NCBI RefSeq assembly: GCF_028807635.1
Contig: NZ_JARBAX010000001.1
Coordinates: 4,947,501 to 5,011,500 of the forward strand
DNA: 64,000 bases
Direction of reading: 5' to 3'
Source of the DNA: Streptomyces spiramyceticus
GTDB taxonomy: Bacteria; Actinomycetota; Actinomycetes; Streptomycetales; Streptomycetaceae
Within the stretch, counting starts at the first letter, position 1; every line of letters starts with the position of its first letter. The notes under the pieces are model-generated. The model searched no databases. It was not told the DNA's origin and saw only the letters and a list, made by a program, of their open reading frames with translations. Below, piece by piece: positions 8,814 to 17,604 of the stretch. The position numbers were made by a program, and so were the translations under genes.

Positions 8814-9710
8814 TCATGCAATCGGCAACTTCTTGGCAATATCCGCCGCAGCCCGTACGAACTCGCGGACGCGCTCTGTGGTGTTCCCTTCCAGCCAGAC
8901 CGGTCCCCGTTCGATCGGCTGTGCGTCGTGCAGAGGCACATAGGCCACGTCCGGTCGAGGGTAGTAACGCTGGGAATGTTCTCCGACCGGCAGGACGCCC
9001 CTGCCCATCGCAACCAGCGTGAGCATTTCGGAGAACGATCCTCCGGTCGGCCCCTTCGGAACTGGCCTGCCCGACGGGGTGTAGTCCGGTGTGCGATCCC
9101 GCTTGAACCCCGCTGAGGTCACCTCCGGGTACTGCACCACGGGGTGTTCCGCGAGCACTTCGAGCGACACCGACTCCTCGCCGGCGAGCGGATGCCCGGC
9201 CGCAGCGGCGAGCACTCGTTTCTCCGTCAGCAGTACTGGCCCACAGGCCATTCCATCGAACGGGTACGAAGCAATGAGGACGTCTATCGAGCCGTCAAGC
9301 AGGCTCGCACGGGAGTTGGACAGCTGAACCTCCCGTACATCGACCCTGCAGTCGGGGTGGCGCTCGCTGAACAGACCCACCACCTTCAGGAGTGCAGGTG
9401 CCGTCCACTCGCCGAGGAAGGCGACCCGCAGTTCTCCCGTGACACCGCGACATGCATTGGTGGCCCTTCGGAGCGCCTCCTCCATCCCGGTGACCAAGGG
9501 CACCAGGTCATCGGCCAACTGCCGCCCGATCGCCGTGAGTCGAACCGTTCTGCTGGTCCGCTCGAACAGCATGCCGCCGATCCGCCGTTCAAGCTTCTTG
9601 ATCACCTGGCTGACCCGCCCAGTCGTGATGCACAGGCGCTCGGCGGTACGGCCGAAGTGCAGCTCTTCGGCAAGCGTCAGGAAAGTCTCGATCTCCACCC
9701 GTTCCAGCAC
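8814..9710 (-). CDS. LysR-family transcriptional regulator
   Basis: A 298-residue LysR-type regulator. The N-terminal winged helix-turn-helix covers about residues 1-60 (ETFLTLAEELHFGRTAERL, then VSQVIKKLERRIG) and a periplasmic-binding-protein-like effector domain covers about 90-295. The effector is unknown. It is divergent from a VOC-family gene across a 120-bp gap, the classical arrangement in which a LysR protein controls its neighbour and itself. It appears intact. Confidence 0.92.
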   Translation of the reverse strand: MLERVEIETFLTLAEELHFGRTAERLCITTGRVSQVIKKLERRIGGMLFERTSRTVRLTAIGRQLADDLVPLVTGMEEALRRATNACRGVTGELRVAFLGEWTAPALLKVVGLFSERHPDCRVDVREVQLSNSRASLLDGSIDVLIASYPFDGMACGPVLLTEKRVLAAAAGHPLAGEESVSLEVLAEHPVVQYPEVTSAGFKRDRTPDYTPSGRPVPKGPTGGSFSEMLTLVAMGRGVLPVGEHSQRYYPRPDVAYVPLHDAQPIERGPVWLEGNTTERVREFVRAAADIAKKLPIA

Positions 9711-9829
9711 GATCCCCCCGTTCGTTGAATCAGGCTCAACGATCGTATTCTGATCCTGCCTTGATGGCGGACTCCCTCCAGCGGATCGTAAACGGCGCCC
9801 ACCTGGACTCCACCATCGAAGGAAGCCCC
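9711..9829. promoter_or_regulatory. Divergent promoter region, LysR / VOC genes
   Basis: This 119-bp AT-richer gap separates the two divergent starts and must hold both promoters. LysR regulators normally bind such a gap at T-N11-A half-sites; I did not assign a single site. Confidence 0.45.
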
Positions 9830-10321
9830 ATGAACGTCTCGGACATCACCACCTGCCCGGCCCGGACCGACGAGCCCCTGTGGGAGCACGGCCACCCCGC
9901 ACGGAGCCTCGGCGACCAACCCGGGTTGCCCTCGCTGCGCGTGAAGGCATTCGACCATCTGGTCCTCAACGTCGAGGATGTCGAGCGGTCCCTGGACTTC
10001 TACGCCGGACTCCTCGGCCTGGAACCGGTACGCGTTGCCGAGTGGCGAGCTGGCGAGATCCCGTTCCCATCGGTACGAATTACCCCTGAGACCATCATCG
10101 ACCTGGTCAGTCGCCCTCGGGGAGAGTCCAACGTCGACCACATCTGTCTCACCGTGGAACCGCTGGACTGGGAGGAGTTCATCACTTCGGGAGCCTTCAC
10201 CGTCCTCGAAGGTCCCATCGACCGCTTCGGCGCACGGGGCACCGCCACGTCGGTCTACGTCCAGGACCCGGACGGCAACACCGTGGAACTCCGCTGGTAC
10301 CCGCAGGACGCCGCAGCCTGA
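9830..10321 (+). CDS. VOC (glyoxalase/dioxygenase fold) family protein
   Basis: A 163-residue vicinal-oxygen-chelate protein. The beta-alpha-beta-beta-beta modules are visible from FDHLVLNVEDVERSLDFYAGLLGL (about residues 42-65) to the C-terminal SVYVQDPDGNTVELRWYP. Candidate metal ligands are the His of FDHLV, the His of NVDHI and the Glu of VELRW, so a metal-dependent isomerase, lyase or dioxygenase activity is plausible; the substrate is unknown. ATG 9830 has GAAGGAAG at 9818-9825. It is divergent from the LysR gene, which probably controls it. Confidence 0.85.
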   Translation: MNVSDITTCPARTDEPLWEHGHPARSLGDQPGLPSLRVKAFDHLVLNVEDVERSLDFYAGLLGLEPVRVAEWRAGEIPFPSVRITPETIIDLVSRPRGESNVDHICLTVEPLDWEEFITSGAFTVLEGPIDRFGARGTATSVYVQDPDGNTVELRWYPQDAAA

Positions 10322-10624
10322 CCGCGCTCAAGCTGCGTGATCACGGCGTCGGAACGGTCCTGGATAGCTCCGTTCTCTGGGCTGAGCCCGCGCTCATTTG
10401 ACAGGCTGGTGACCGTTCCTGGACCGCTGGCCTGGCTCGCGGGGGTCATGATGACGCAGGAATGGTTCGGGGGGTGCCAAACTGCCCCCGCTGCCCATGG
10501 GCTGCGGGGGGGGTGCCCCTATGGGTTTCGTCAAGCGGCCCGGGCAGCCTCAGGCTGGTGATCGCGGTCTGGTGGGAGCCCGGGCTCTGCATACTGGGCA
10601 TCGGCTGTCTCTGGGGGAGAACTG
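10322..10624. other. Gap without a recognised gene
   Basis: This stretch contains G-rich and C-rich runs near 10470-10520 but no supported ORF or hairpin terminator. Confidence 0.4.
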
Positions 10625-10843
10625 ATGAGTGCGTGGGCTGAGCTTGGGCGGGATCTGGTCTTTGGGGCCGCCACTTTGATGGTGGCGTTTAACTACCGCG
10701 ATGTTGCGTGGCGGATTCACGGCTTCGCGGCGAACACGGTGGGGGGCAGTCGGCTCCTGACGCCTGCGACCGTCAGGGTCACCTGTGGTGTTCTCGCCGC
10801 TGTTTCGATAGTGAGCTTCGCGGTTGGTCTGGCCCAGTCCTGA
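10625..10843 (+). CDS. Small two-helix membrane protein
   Basis: A 72-residue protein with two hydrophobic segments, LVFGAATLMVAF near residues 11-22 and VTCGVLAAVSIVSFAVGLA at about 51-69, so it is probably a small integral membrane protein. The ATG follows GGGGGAGAA. No family recognised. It lies next to the 3' side of the IS110 transposase, transcribed towards it. Confidence 0.5.
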   Translation: MSAWAELGRDLVFGAATLMVAFNYRDVAWRIHGFAANTVGGSRLLTPATVRVTCGVLAAVSIVSFAVGLAQS

Positions 10844-10869
10844 GCGGCTGACGAGCAATGGCTGTTGGC

Positions 10870-12072
10870 TCAAGTCGCCTTGGCTGATCGTGTTTCATAG
10901 AAGGTGCCGTCTCGGAGCATGGCGAAGAGGACGTCGGCTCGGCGGCGGGCGAGGCAGAGGATGGCCTGGGTGTGGTGCTTGCCTTGCTTGATCTTCTTGT
11001 CGTAGTAGGTGCGGGAGGCCGGATCGGCCAGGGCGGCGAACGCGGAGAGGAAGAAAGCTCTCTTGAGCTGTTTGTTGCCTCGCCGGGAGGGTTGTTCGCC
11101 GCGGATGGAGGAGCCGGAGCTGCGGGTGGCCGGGGCGAGGCCGGCGTAGGAGGCGAGGTGGGCGGCGGACGGGAAGCTGCTGCCGTCACCGACGTCGATG
11201 AGGATCCTTGCTCCGGTCCTGACGCCGATCCCCGGCATGGACGTCAGGACCTTTGAAAGAGGGTGGTTGGCCAGCAGTTCCTCGATCCTGGTGGCGAGGA
11301 GTTTGCGCTGGTCGAGCACGGCGGTGAGCGAGCCGGCCAGGCTCGGGACGATCAGTGCGGCGGCGTCGGTGCCGGGGACGACCACGGTCTGCTCGTCCAG
11401 GGCGGTGAAGACGTCCTCGACCAGGCGTTCGGCCATCCGTGGGGCCTTGGGACGTATCAGGTTCACGAGCCGTCGGCGTCCGGCCTTGCGGATCTGGGCC
11501 GGGGACCCGAAGCGTTCCAGCAGCATCAGGACGGCCGGGTGCTGGATCCGCGGGCCGACAACTCGCTCCAGGTGCGGGTGGATCTGAGTCAGCAGCCCGC
11601 GGAGCCGGTTCGCGACCCGGGTGACCTCACCTGCGAGGTCGTCGTCGAATCCCACGATCATCTCCAGCTCGGCGACCGTCTCGTCTGCGAGCTCGATGGA
11701 CCGCAGCGTGTGGGGCATCGCCCGGGCCGCATCCGCGATGATGAACGCGTCGCGGGCGTCGGTTTTGGCCTCGCCCGGGTAGAGGTCGGCGATCCGCCGC
11801 ATCGTGAGCCCGGGAAGATAGGCGACCTGGCAGCCCGCGTCCCGGGCGACTGCCAGTGGCAGGGCGCCGATAGAGGCGGGCTGGTCGACGACCACGAGCA
11901 CGGTGCCGTGCTTCGCGATCAGTTTGGCGAAGACCTCGCGGAGCTTGGGCTCGCTGTTGGGCAGCCGCTTGTCGAAGGCTTTCTTCCCGGCCGGAGTCAG
12001 GGCGGTGGCGTGGTGTTCGCCTTTGCCGACGTCCAAGCCGAGGAAGGCGCCGATGTCACTGGTGTCGATCAC
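10870..12072 (-). CDS. IS110-family transposase (DEDD recombinase)
   Basis: A 400-residue IS110-type transposase closely resembling those common in Streptomyces. It has an N-terminal RuvC-like DEDD domain (LGLDVGKGEHH, VVVDQPAS, KTDARDAFIIADAAR) and a C-terminal Transposase_20 domain (MPGIGVRTGARIL, ASYAGLAPATRSSG with the candidate catalytic serine, RRGNKQLKRAFF). The start is GTG 12072; the ATG further upstream would add residues not seen in relatives. The gene looks intact. IS110 elements lack terminal inverted repeats and use an RNA guide from their non-coding end. Confidence 0.93.
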   Translation of the reverse strand: MIDTSDIGAFLGLDVGKGEHHATALTPAGKKAFDKRLPNSEPKLREVFAKLIAKHGTVLVVVDQPASIGALPLAVARDAGCQVAYLPGLTMRRIADLYPGEAKTDARDAFIIADAARAMPHTLRSIELADETVAELEMIVGFDDDLAGEVTRVANRLRGLLTQIHPHLERVVGPRIQHPAVLMLLERFGSPAQIRKAGRRRLVNLIRPKAPRMAERLVEDVFTALDEQTVVVPGTDAAALIVPSLAGSLTAVLDQRKLLATRIEELLANHPLSKVLTSMPGIGVRTGARILIDVGDGSSFPSAAHLASYAGLAPATRSSGSSIRGEQPSRRGNKQLKRAFFLSAFAALADPASRTYYDKKIKQGKHHTQAILCLARRRADVLFAMLRDGTFYETRSAKAT

Positions 12073-12320
12073 AGGCTCTCTCCGGTCGTACGGTCCCGGC
12101 CTCACCTGCGGCACCAGCTGCCGGCATCCACATTACGAAGAACCTCCCTACCTCCCGGAGGAGTCGGTGGTCATGCCCCTCATCAGCGGTCTACCAGTGC
12201 CTCCGGGAGCGGTGACACCACCCCCCAGATCATGCGAACTACAGGGGGGAGCAGTCATGCCGTCCCGGAGGCCGGGAACCCCATTGCGGGGCTGATCAAG
12301 AAGGTAATGGGGGGTGCGGG
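12073..12320 (-). ncRNA. Candidate IS110 bridge-RNA region
   Basis: This is the non-coding flank upstream of the transposase, which in IS110-group elements encodes the bridge RNA that pairs with target and donor DNA. Several short inverted repeats are present (for example around 12160-12180 and 12255-12300), but I could not fix the RNA ends or loops by eye. Assignment rests on position and family knowledge. Confidence 0.35.
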
Positions 12321-12379
12321 CCTGCCGCAGTGAGGCTGCTACCGAACGTCGACGTAGTCGCCCGCGGCCTTGACGGCGT

Positions 12380-12425
12380 TAGGGGCTGTCCGGTGGGTCA
12401 TGGGTGAGTCACCGGACACGCCCTA
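12380..12425. repeat. 46-bp palindromic mini-element, copy 1
   Basis: This is an imperfect palindrome whose two 16-base arms differ at two positions, bounded by TAGGG and CCCTA inside TTAG/CTAG-like sites. Its reverse complement recurs at 13351-13396 with one mismatch. Confidence 0.8.
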
Positions 12426-12616
12426 GAAGGCGCCCGGGCTCTCCCTGTCCCTGCCCAGGCTCTCGACGGGCGCGTGAGGCGCCTGTTTCGTGGCCACCAT
12501 CCACTGGGACATGCCCACGAGCCGACGCTGGAGCAACACCCAGGACAGGACAGACCGCTCAAGTCGACCTAATCTGAAGCTGCTCCCGATACTCCGACTG
12601 GTGAGAGGTGTGCGTG

Positions 12617-13312
12617 ATGACGTTCATCCAGGTCATCGACTGCAAGACGAACCAGGCCGACGAGTTGAACCGCCTGATGGATACATGGATCGAAGCCACC
12701 CAGGGTAAGCGGACGGCCACGCACTCGATCGTGGGGAAGGACCGCGCCGACTCCACGCACATCATGGAGATCGTGGAGTTCCCCTCGTACGAGGAGGCGA
12801 TGAGGAACTCGAACCTTCCGGAGACCGATCGCATCTTCCGCGAGATGGTGGCCCTGTGCGAAGGGGAACCGTCGTTCACGGACCTCGACGTCATGCGGGA
12901 CGAGCAGCTGAACAAGCTCTTGGTCCGTAGCTTCTTCGAGGATGTCATCAACAGGAGAAACCTGGATGCCGTGGACGGGATGTGCACCGCCGACTACCGG
13001 GAGCACGACCCGTCTCAGTCGTCGTACGACCTGAGTCTGGCGGAGGCCAAGTCGGAGAACCGGGAAATCCTCGAGGCGTTCGAACCGGTGATCACCATCG
13101 AGAGCCTGACGGCCGAGGGTGACATGGTGTGCGTACGGCTGTCCTTCAAGGGCCGTCACGTGGGCACGTACCAGGGCCTGGAGGCCACCGACCGAGAGGT
13201 TTCGGGAACCGGCCACGCGACCTTCCGCTGTCAGGGCGGCAAGCTTGCGGAGAGCTGGTGGAACACGGACGACCTCGGCCTGATGCAGCAGCTCGGCGCG
13301 ATCGAACGCTAG
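12617..13312 (+). CDS. Two-domain protein: dimeric alpha-beta barrel plus SnoaL-like domain
   Basis: A 231-residue protein. The first 90 residues look like a ferredoxin-like dimeric alpha-beta barrel (FIQVIDCKTNQADELNRLM, then HIMEIVEFPSYEEAM), as in antibiotic-biosynthesis monooxygenase-like proteins. The last 130 form an NTF2/SnoaL-like ester-cyclase fold (RSFFEDVINRRNLDAVDGM, later FKGRHVGTYQGLEATDREV and GKLAESWWNTDD). SnoaL relatives act on polyketide or small aromatic substrates, but no such cluster is nearby. ATG 12617 fits GAGAGG at 12603-12608. It is the only gene between two inverted 46-bp mini-elements. Confidence 0.75.
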   Translation: MTFIQVIDCKTNQADELNRLMDTWIEATQGKRTATHSIVGKDRADSTHIMEIVEFPSYEEAMRNSNLPETDRIFREMVALCEGEPSFTDLDVMRDEQLNKLLVRSFFEDVINRRNLDAVDGMCTADYREHDPSQSSYDLSLAEAKSENREILEAFEPVITIESLTAEGDMVCVRLSFKGRHVGTYQGLEATDREVSGTGHATFRCQGGKLAESWWNTDDLGLMQQLGAIER

Positions 13313-13350
13313 TGTCGTAGCAGGCGAGGTTTGTTAAGGGCGGCGCGGCT

Positions 13351-13396
13351 TAGGGCGTGTCCGGTGACTCGCCCATGACCCACCGGACAGCCCCTA
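13351..13396. repeat. 46-bp palindromic mini-element, copy 2 (inverted)
   Basis: Reverse complement of 12380-12425 with a single mismatch. Each copy is itself palindromic, so the pair could mark two insertions or the ends of one mobile unit around the SnoaL-like gene. Confidence 0.8.
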
Positions 13397-14017
13397 GTCG
13401 TCATAGTGCCGGTGAAGTGGTACCGCCAGTACCTGTCAGTGGAAGCGGTGACCTTGGCGCTGCGCCAGCTGGCGTGCATCATCCGGGCTCAAGCCCCCCT
13501 GTGGGAACCGGCGAAACACAATCGGGCCCGATTGACCATGTGCGCTTGAAGCAACCGTGGTTACCCACGCACTCCCGGTCTTCTGTCCTTGCAGGTTGCC
13601 CGCATGGAGCGAACTCCCGCCATAGGGGCGGGCTTGCCGCCGTCTGGTGGGCCCTCCTGGCGGTGTGCCGTCGGCCAGAGCGGCTGTGGCGTGCGTCACA
13701 GGGTAGGGCGTCGGCTTATGCCGCACGTTTGCGCAAAGGGATGGTTGATCGTTGTCCTTTCTGGCGCTTCAGCAGCTCAGCTGCCGTGGAGCGGGATTGG
13801 CCGCTGGGGGGCGCAGGCAGCGCCCGGGGCGTGAAGCCGTTGCTGTAAAGGCAGTTGGGTAACCGGCGCAGAGCCGCGCCGTCAGATTTTCGGCTTGGTC
13901 GTTGCACATTCGGGCCGTGGAAACGGTCTTGGGTATCGGAGGCGCACAACGGCGTACTCCCGAGGCTCCTGGGGGTACAGGCCTCGCCTTGCTCAAGGGA
14001 GGACCCGAAGGCCCGTG
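13397..14017. other. Region without a recognised gene
   Basis: Several overlapping open frames exist but none resembles a known family. A short coding-like run (VKWYRQYLSVEAVTLALRQL, about 13407-13466) may be the remnant of a lost gene. Confidence 0.35.
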
Positions 14018-14173
14018 ATGATGGAGCTTGCAGAGGACGTGATCATGACGGCGCTCGCGCTGCGCGTGTTTGGTCATGACGCGGCCAGGCTGGTGCGCCG
14101 GCTCGCGGCTGCCGGGGTAAGGGCGGGCATCAACGAGATGCACCGCCATGGCCGAGATGAGGGGCAGGCGTGA
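14018..14173 (+). CDS. Possible small helical peptide coupled to sigma factor
   Basis: A 51-residue open frame (MMELAEDVIMTALALRV onward), mostly helical, whose stop overlaps the GTG start of the sigma-factor gene. A GGAGG lies at 14000-14004, rather far upstream. The overlap suggests coupling, but there is no family support. Confidence 0.35.
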   Translation: MMELAEDVIMTALALRVFGHDAARLVRRLAAAGVRAGINEMHRHGRDEGQA

Positions 14174-14760
14174 ATCAGGACCAGGACACTCCGTACCGCT
14201 CGCCAGGCGCCAGGCCGATGACGACAAAGCTGCCGGTGGACTTCTCCGCCTTCCATCAGATGCACCGCCCGTCCTACATCGGCTGGGCCGAAATAATGCT
14301 CAACAACCGCTCGGATGCAGAGGAGGCGGTCGACGCCACCTTCGAGCAGCTCCTCAAGGTCTGGCCGAGCGTCCTGAGCAAAGAGAACCCGGCCGGCTAC
14401 GCCTGGCGGGTTCTGCGCAACATCACCATCGACGCGGGCAAGGCGCGCGGTCGGCGGCCACTGCCCCTGGATATGGCCGCCTTCGAGACCGCGGCTCTGG
14501 TCCAGGCCGTGGACCCCATCGGCCAGCTGGAAGAGAGCATGAACCTCTTCCACGCCATCGGCGATCTCCCGCCGCGCCAGCTGGACGTCGTGCTGCTGCT
14601 CCACCTGCACGATCTCAGTGTCGACCAGGTCGCCACCCACCTGGGCATCAGCCCGGCCGGCGTGCGCTCCAACGCCCGTCACGCCAAACGCCACATGCGT
14701 CGGACCCTGGGTCTGGATGCCACCACCAAGGAGGGTCACGCTGATGACGTCGCCCATTGA
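14170..14760 (+). CDS. RNA polymerase sigma factor, ECF-like
   Basis: A 196-residue sigma-70 family protein with region 2 (about residues 25-95, including NNRSDAEEAVDATFEQLL) and region 4 helix-turn-helix (LHDLSVDQVATHLGISPAGVRS at about 145-167). It would direct RNA polymerase to a dedicated promoter set. GTG 14170 is the longest start; ATG 14218 is possible. The following gene overlaps its end by 17 bases, suggesting its product works with the sigma factor. No classical anti-sigma membrane protein is seen. Confidence 0.85.
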   Translation: MNQDQDTPYRSPGARPMTTKLPVDFSAFHQMHRPSYIGWAEIMLNNRSDAEEAVDATFEQLLKVWPSVLSKENPAGYAWRVLRNITIDAGKARGRRPLPLDMAAFETAALVQAVDPIGQLEESMNLFHAIGDLPPRQLDVVLLLHLHDLSVDQVATHLGISPAGVRSNARHAKRHMRRTLGLDATTKEGHADDVAH

Positions 14761-15559
14761 GGACCTGCTCTCCCGGGCGCGCTTGCTCCACCGGCCGTAC
14801 ACCCAGGCCGAGATCGACGCCGCCGAAGCCCGCCTGGCGGCGCGCGCTTCCGGCGCTTCGACACAGACACCGGCGTCCCATCTGCCGTCGACCGATGCAG
14901 TCCCCGCGGCGGCGGAGCGGTGTGCCGCGCGGGATCTGCGGACCCTCTGCGAGACCGTGGTGACACATTCCGGCGCGCTGGCCGATCTGAAGCTCTTCTT
15001 CAGCCGGGCCCTACCGGAGCCGTCCGGCGCGCGGGTGCTGGGCTGCCTGCTCCAGATGTCGCACCGGGAGGAGTCGGCCCGGTTCTGGTGGCAGTACGCC
15101 GCCGGCGCGGGCGACAGCGCCGCCACCTACTGCCTCTATCTCCACCATCGGGCTCTGGGGGAGGACGGCGAGGCCGACTGGTGGCACCGCCAGACCGCCA
15201 AAGTCGCCACCGACCACGAGGACATCAACATCCCCGCCGCGCTGCGCATCCTGCGCCGACTGAAAACCGGCACGCCGTCGGTCCCGGATCCCGTCACCGC
15301 CGTGCTGGACTATGTGCCCATCGCGATCAGGTACGTCGACGACGACCTCGACCTGCCTCTGCCCGACCCGGACTTCACCGAACGCATCCAAGCCCTCACC
15401 ACCACAGCGGCAGCGCACAACACCACATCACGCTCCAGCGACCGCTCCGACGCTCTGCCGGAACGCACCTTCCCACGCCCACCCTCACCAGCCAGCGCGC
15501 GGCGTCACCTCACCGCCCACGAAGAACTGCTGCGCTGCTTCCTGGCCAACCCCTGGTAA
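14744..15559 (+). CDS. Hypothetical protein co-encoded with sigma factor, Sel1/TPR-like
   Basis: A 271-residue protein. The ATG at 14744 overlaps the sigma-factor gene, so the two are translationally coupled. Residues about 95-140 (WWQYAAGAGDSAATYCLYLHH) look like a Sel1/TPR-type helical repeat; the C-terminus is Ser/Thr/Pro-rich. No signal peptide or membrane segment. Such partners of orphan sigma factors are common in Streptomyces; a role in controlling the sigma factor is inferred only from coupling. Confidence 0.65.
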   Translation: MTSPIEDLLSRARLLHRPYTQAEIDAAEARLAARASGASTQTPASHLPSTDAVPAAAERCAARDLRTLCETVVTHSGALADLKLFFSRALPEPSGARVLGCLLQMSHREESARFWWQYAAGAGDSAATYCLYLHHRALGEDGEADWWHRQTAKVATDHEDINIPAALRILRRLKTGTPSVPDPVTAVLDYVPIAIRYVDDDLDLPLPDPDFTERIQALTTTAAAHNTTSRSSDRSDALPERTFPRPPSPASARRHLTAHEELLRCFLANPW

Positions 15560-15610
15560 GCCGCTGCGCTTGCAGGGAGGTTGCCTGGCCTGGCTTCGTT
15601 CACTTCAAGC

Positions 15611-15632
15611 GGCTCTGGCCCAACTTCTGGAT
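15611..15632 (+). repeat. ISL3-like terminal repeat, interrupted by MITE
   Basis: If the MITE and one copy of its 7-bp duplication are removed, 15611-15629 joins 15826 onward to give a GGCTCTGGC-type end matching 22 bases of those at 17561 and 19799. No matching partner end was found for this copy. Confidence 0.55.
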
Positions 15633-15818
15633 GCTGTTGGTGATCTTGTCGGGACCCGTTGGAGCCGTGCTGTTACCCCCCGCGCGGTGTGCCGGGCTTG
15701 TAGCCAATGAACGTGCTCTCATGATGTCTTCGGCCAGCGCCCTGGCTTCCCGGGCCGACGGCTGACCAGCGACCACTGGAACGCAACGGCGCTCGCGCCG
15801 AAGATCACCAACAGCATC
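15630..15818. mobile_element. MITE copy 1 (189 bp)
   Basis: Bounded by perfect 18-bp terminal inverted repeats, GATGCTGTTGGTGATCTT and its complement, and flanked by a perfect 7-bp target duplication ACTTCTG (15623-15629 and 15819-15825). It is nearly identical to copies at 17580 and 19592. It encodes no transposase. It accounts for most of the gene-free gap 15560-15880. Confidence 0.92.
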
Positions 15819-15880
15819 ACTTCTGTGGTCCGTGACCGTGGGTCACCAGGGAGGTCAGTGTCAGCCGGCAGGGCCCGCTC

Positions 15881-16303
15881 TCACTCCGCTCGCGCTGCCC
15901 GTCGGCGCCGCCAGGCGAGCGCCGGTGCCGTGATGGCCAGGGCGAAGAGGACGGCCGCCATGATGAGGTGCGGGACCGTGTGGCCCTGCGCGAGCGTGTA
16001 GAGCCCGCAGGCCGCGCCGCCGGCAGCGACGCCCAGGGCGGGCGGCCATCGGCCGGCGGTCAGGCCGGTGCCGACCACGAACAGCGTGGGCATCGAAGCG
16101 AGGAACAACACCCAGCTGCGCAACTCGTAGCCGTCGGCGGCGACGCAGCCGCCCCTGGGCCCGCGCTTGCAGCCGCCTTCGACGAACCCCAGGAAGCCCC
16201 AGGTCGCGGCCGCCAGGACGACGACGACCAGTGGAATCCACCACCCCCGCGACCAGTTCTTCTCATCGAGCGACCACCTGCGCGTCGAACGCCCGCCGTC
16301 CAT
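15881..16303 (-). CDS. Four-helix membrane protein
   Basis: A 140-residue integral membrane protein with about four hydrophobic helices: WWIPLVVVVLAAATWGFLGF, a segment around SWVLFLASMPTLFVVGTGL, ALGVAAGGAACGLYTLA, and HLIMAAVLFALAITAPALAW. A short loop carries two cysteines (GGCKRGPRGGCVAADG) that could form a disulphide outside the cell. The start ATG 16303 is chosen because everything upstream is low-complexity reading. Function unknown. Confidence 0.7.
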   Translation of the reverse strand: MDGGRSTRRWSLDEKNWSRGWWIPLVVVVLAAATWGFLGFVEGGCKRGPRGGCVAADGYELRSWVLFLASMPTLFVVGTGLTAGRWPPALGVAAGGAACGLYTLAQGHTVPHLIMAAVLFALAITAPALAWRRRRAARAE

Positions 16304-16539
16304 ACCCCTACCCCCATGTCGATGACCGCCGAGATCATAGAGCGCTACATCGTGTGGAGTCGGAGAGGACGATCCAGGCGGCCATGGTGGTCGCTGGCGC
16401 CGACTACCTGCTGCGGTTCCCGCGGAAAGGCAAGGTAGACCGGCTTGGTCCTCGATCCTCGGGGGTGTCGCCGGACCGTTCACCTCGCCTGCGGCGCACC
16501 TCCGTGGTGCGATGGAACGGGGGTAGGAAGGAGAGAGTG

Positions 16540-17511
16540 ATGGTCCCACCAGCAGCGGAGAGCAAGAGTGGCGCGGCCCCGGTATCAGTCCGCCCGCTGG
16601 ATGAGGCGGACCTGGATCGGGCCGATGAGATCTGCAGGGTCGCCTTCGGGACCTTCCTGGGGGCACCTGATCCGTTCGGGACCGTCGACTACGTCCGCAC
16701 CCGCTGGGCGGCCGATCCACAGGCGGCGTTCGCGGCGACGGTCGAGGGCGAAGTAGTTGGATCGAACTTCGCCGCCAACTGGGGCAGCGTCGGGTTTTTC
16801 GGACCGCTGACCGTACGTCCGGATCTGTGGGACCAGGGCATCGGCAGGCGTCTGATGGAGCCGGTCATTGACTGCTTCGACGCCTGGGGGAATCGCCACC
16901 TCGGCCTGTTCACCTTCGCGCACAGTCCCAAGCATCTTGAGCTCTACCGCCGGTACGGTTTCTGGCCTCGATTCCTCACAGCCATCATGAAGAAGCAGGT
17001 CACAGACGGTGCCGCAGTCCCCGGCCGGGTGCTCTATGGCGAACTGCCCGCCGCCGAGCGGCCCGACGCGCTTTGCCTCTGTCGCGCACTGACCGGAGCC
17101 GTGTACGAGGGCCTGAGCCTGGAACGCGAGATCGTGGCCGCGCACGCGCAGGGACTCGGTGACACCATCCTGCTCCATGGCGCTGGCTCCGAGCTCGACG
17201 GCCTGGCCGTCTGCCACTGCGGAGCCGGGTCGGAGGCTGGCGTGGACGTGTGCTTCGTCAAATTCGGCGCCGTACGTCCTGGTCCGGAGGCCGCCGACCG
17301 GTTCGAGCGACTGCTCGACGCATGCGAGCGGCTGGCCGCCGAGCGCGGGCTGGGGCAACTGGACGCTGGCATGAACCTGGGTCGCCCGGATGCCTACCGG
17401 CGCATGATCGACCGCGGTTTCCGCACCTGGTTGCAGGGCGTGACCATGCACAGGCCCAACGAACCCGGGTACAGCCACCCCGACGCGTATGTGATCGACG
17501 ACTGGCGTTGA
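16540..17511 (+). CDS. GNAT-family N-acetyltransferase, two-domain
   Basis: A 323-residue protein with an N-terminal GNAT domain: acceptor region AFAATVEGEVVGSNFAANWG, then motif A PDLWDQGIGRRLMEPVIDCF for acetyl-CoA binding, and HLGLFTFAHSPKHLELYRRYGFW as motif B. The C-terminal 150 residues look like a second, degenerate GNAT half. ATG 16540 lies right after AGGAAGGAGAGAG (16524-16536). The substrate is unknown; the family acylates amines of small molecules or proteins. It lies between MITE copies 1 and 2. Confidence 0.85.
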   Translation: MVPPAAESKSGAAPVSVRPLDEADLDRADEICRVAFGTFLGAPDPFGTVDYVRTRWAADPQAAFAATVEGEVVGSNFAANWGSVGFFGPLTVRPDLWDQGIGRRLMEPVIDCFDAWGNRHLGLFTFAHSPKHLELYRRYGFWPRFLTAIMKKQVTDGAAVPGRVLYGELPAAERPDALCLCRALTGAVYEGLSLEREIVAAHAQGLGDTILLHGAGSELDGLAVCHCGAGSEAGVDVCFVKFGAVRPGPEAADRFERLLDACERLAAERGLGQLDAGMNLGRPDAYRRMIDRGFRTWLQGVTMHRPNEPGYSHPDAYVIDDWR

Positions 17512-17560
17512 CCACCGCCGCGCTCGGCCCGCTAGGAAGGCCCGGTGCTGTCAGAACTCG

Positions 17561-17604
17561 GGCTCTGGCTCAAGTTCTGGATGCTGTTGGTGATCTTGTC
17601 GGGA
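17561..17604 (+). repeat. ISL3-like terminal inverted repeat, left, interrupted by MITE copy 2
   Basis: With the MITE removed, 17561-17579 continues at 17775 to give a 43-base end that matches the reverse complement of the end finishing at 19799 at 39 of 44 aligned positions. It begins GGCTCTGGCTCAA. The pair brackets the lipoprotein and membrane-protein genes. Confidence 0.65.

Noticed and set aside
11263..12333. Long plus-strand ORF opposite IS110 transposase
   Set aside because: Antisense shadow of an intact transposase in GC-rich DNA.
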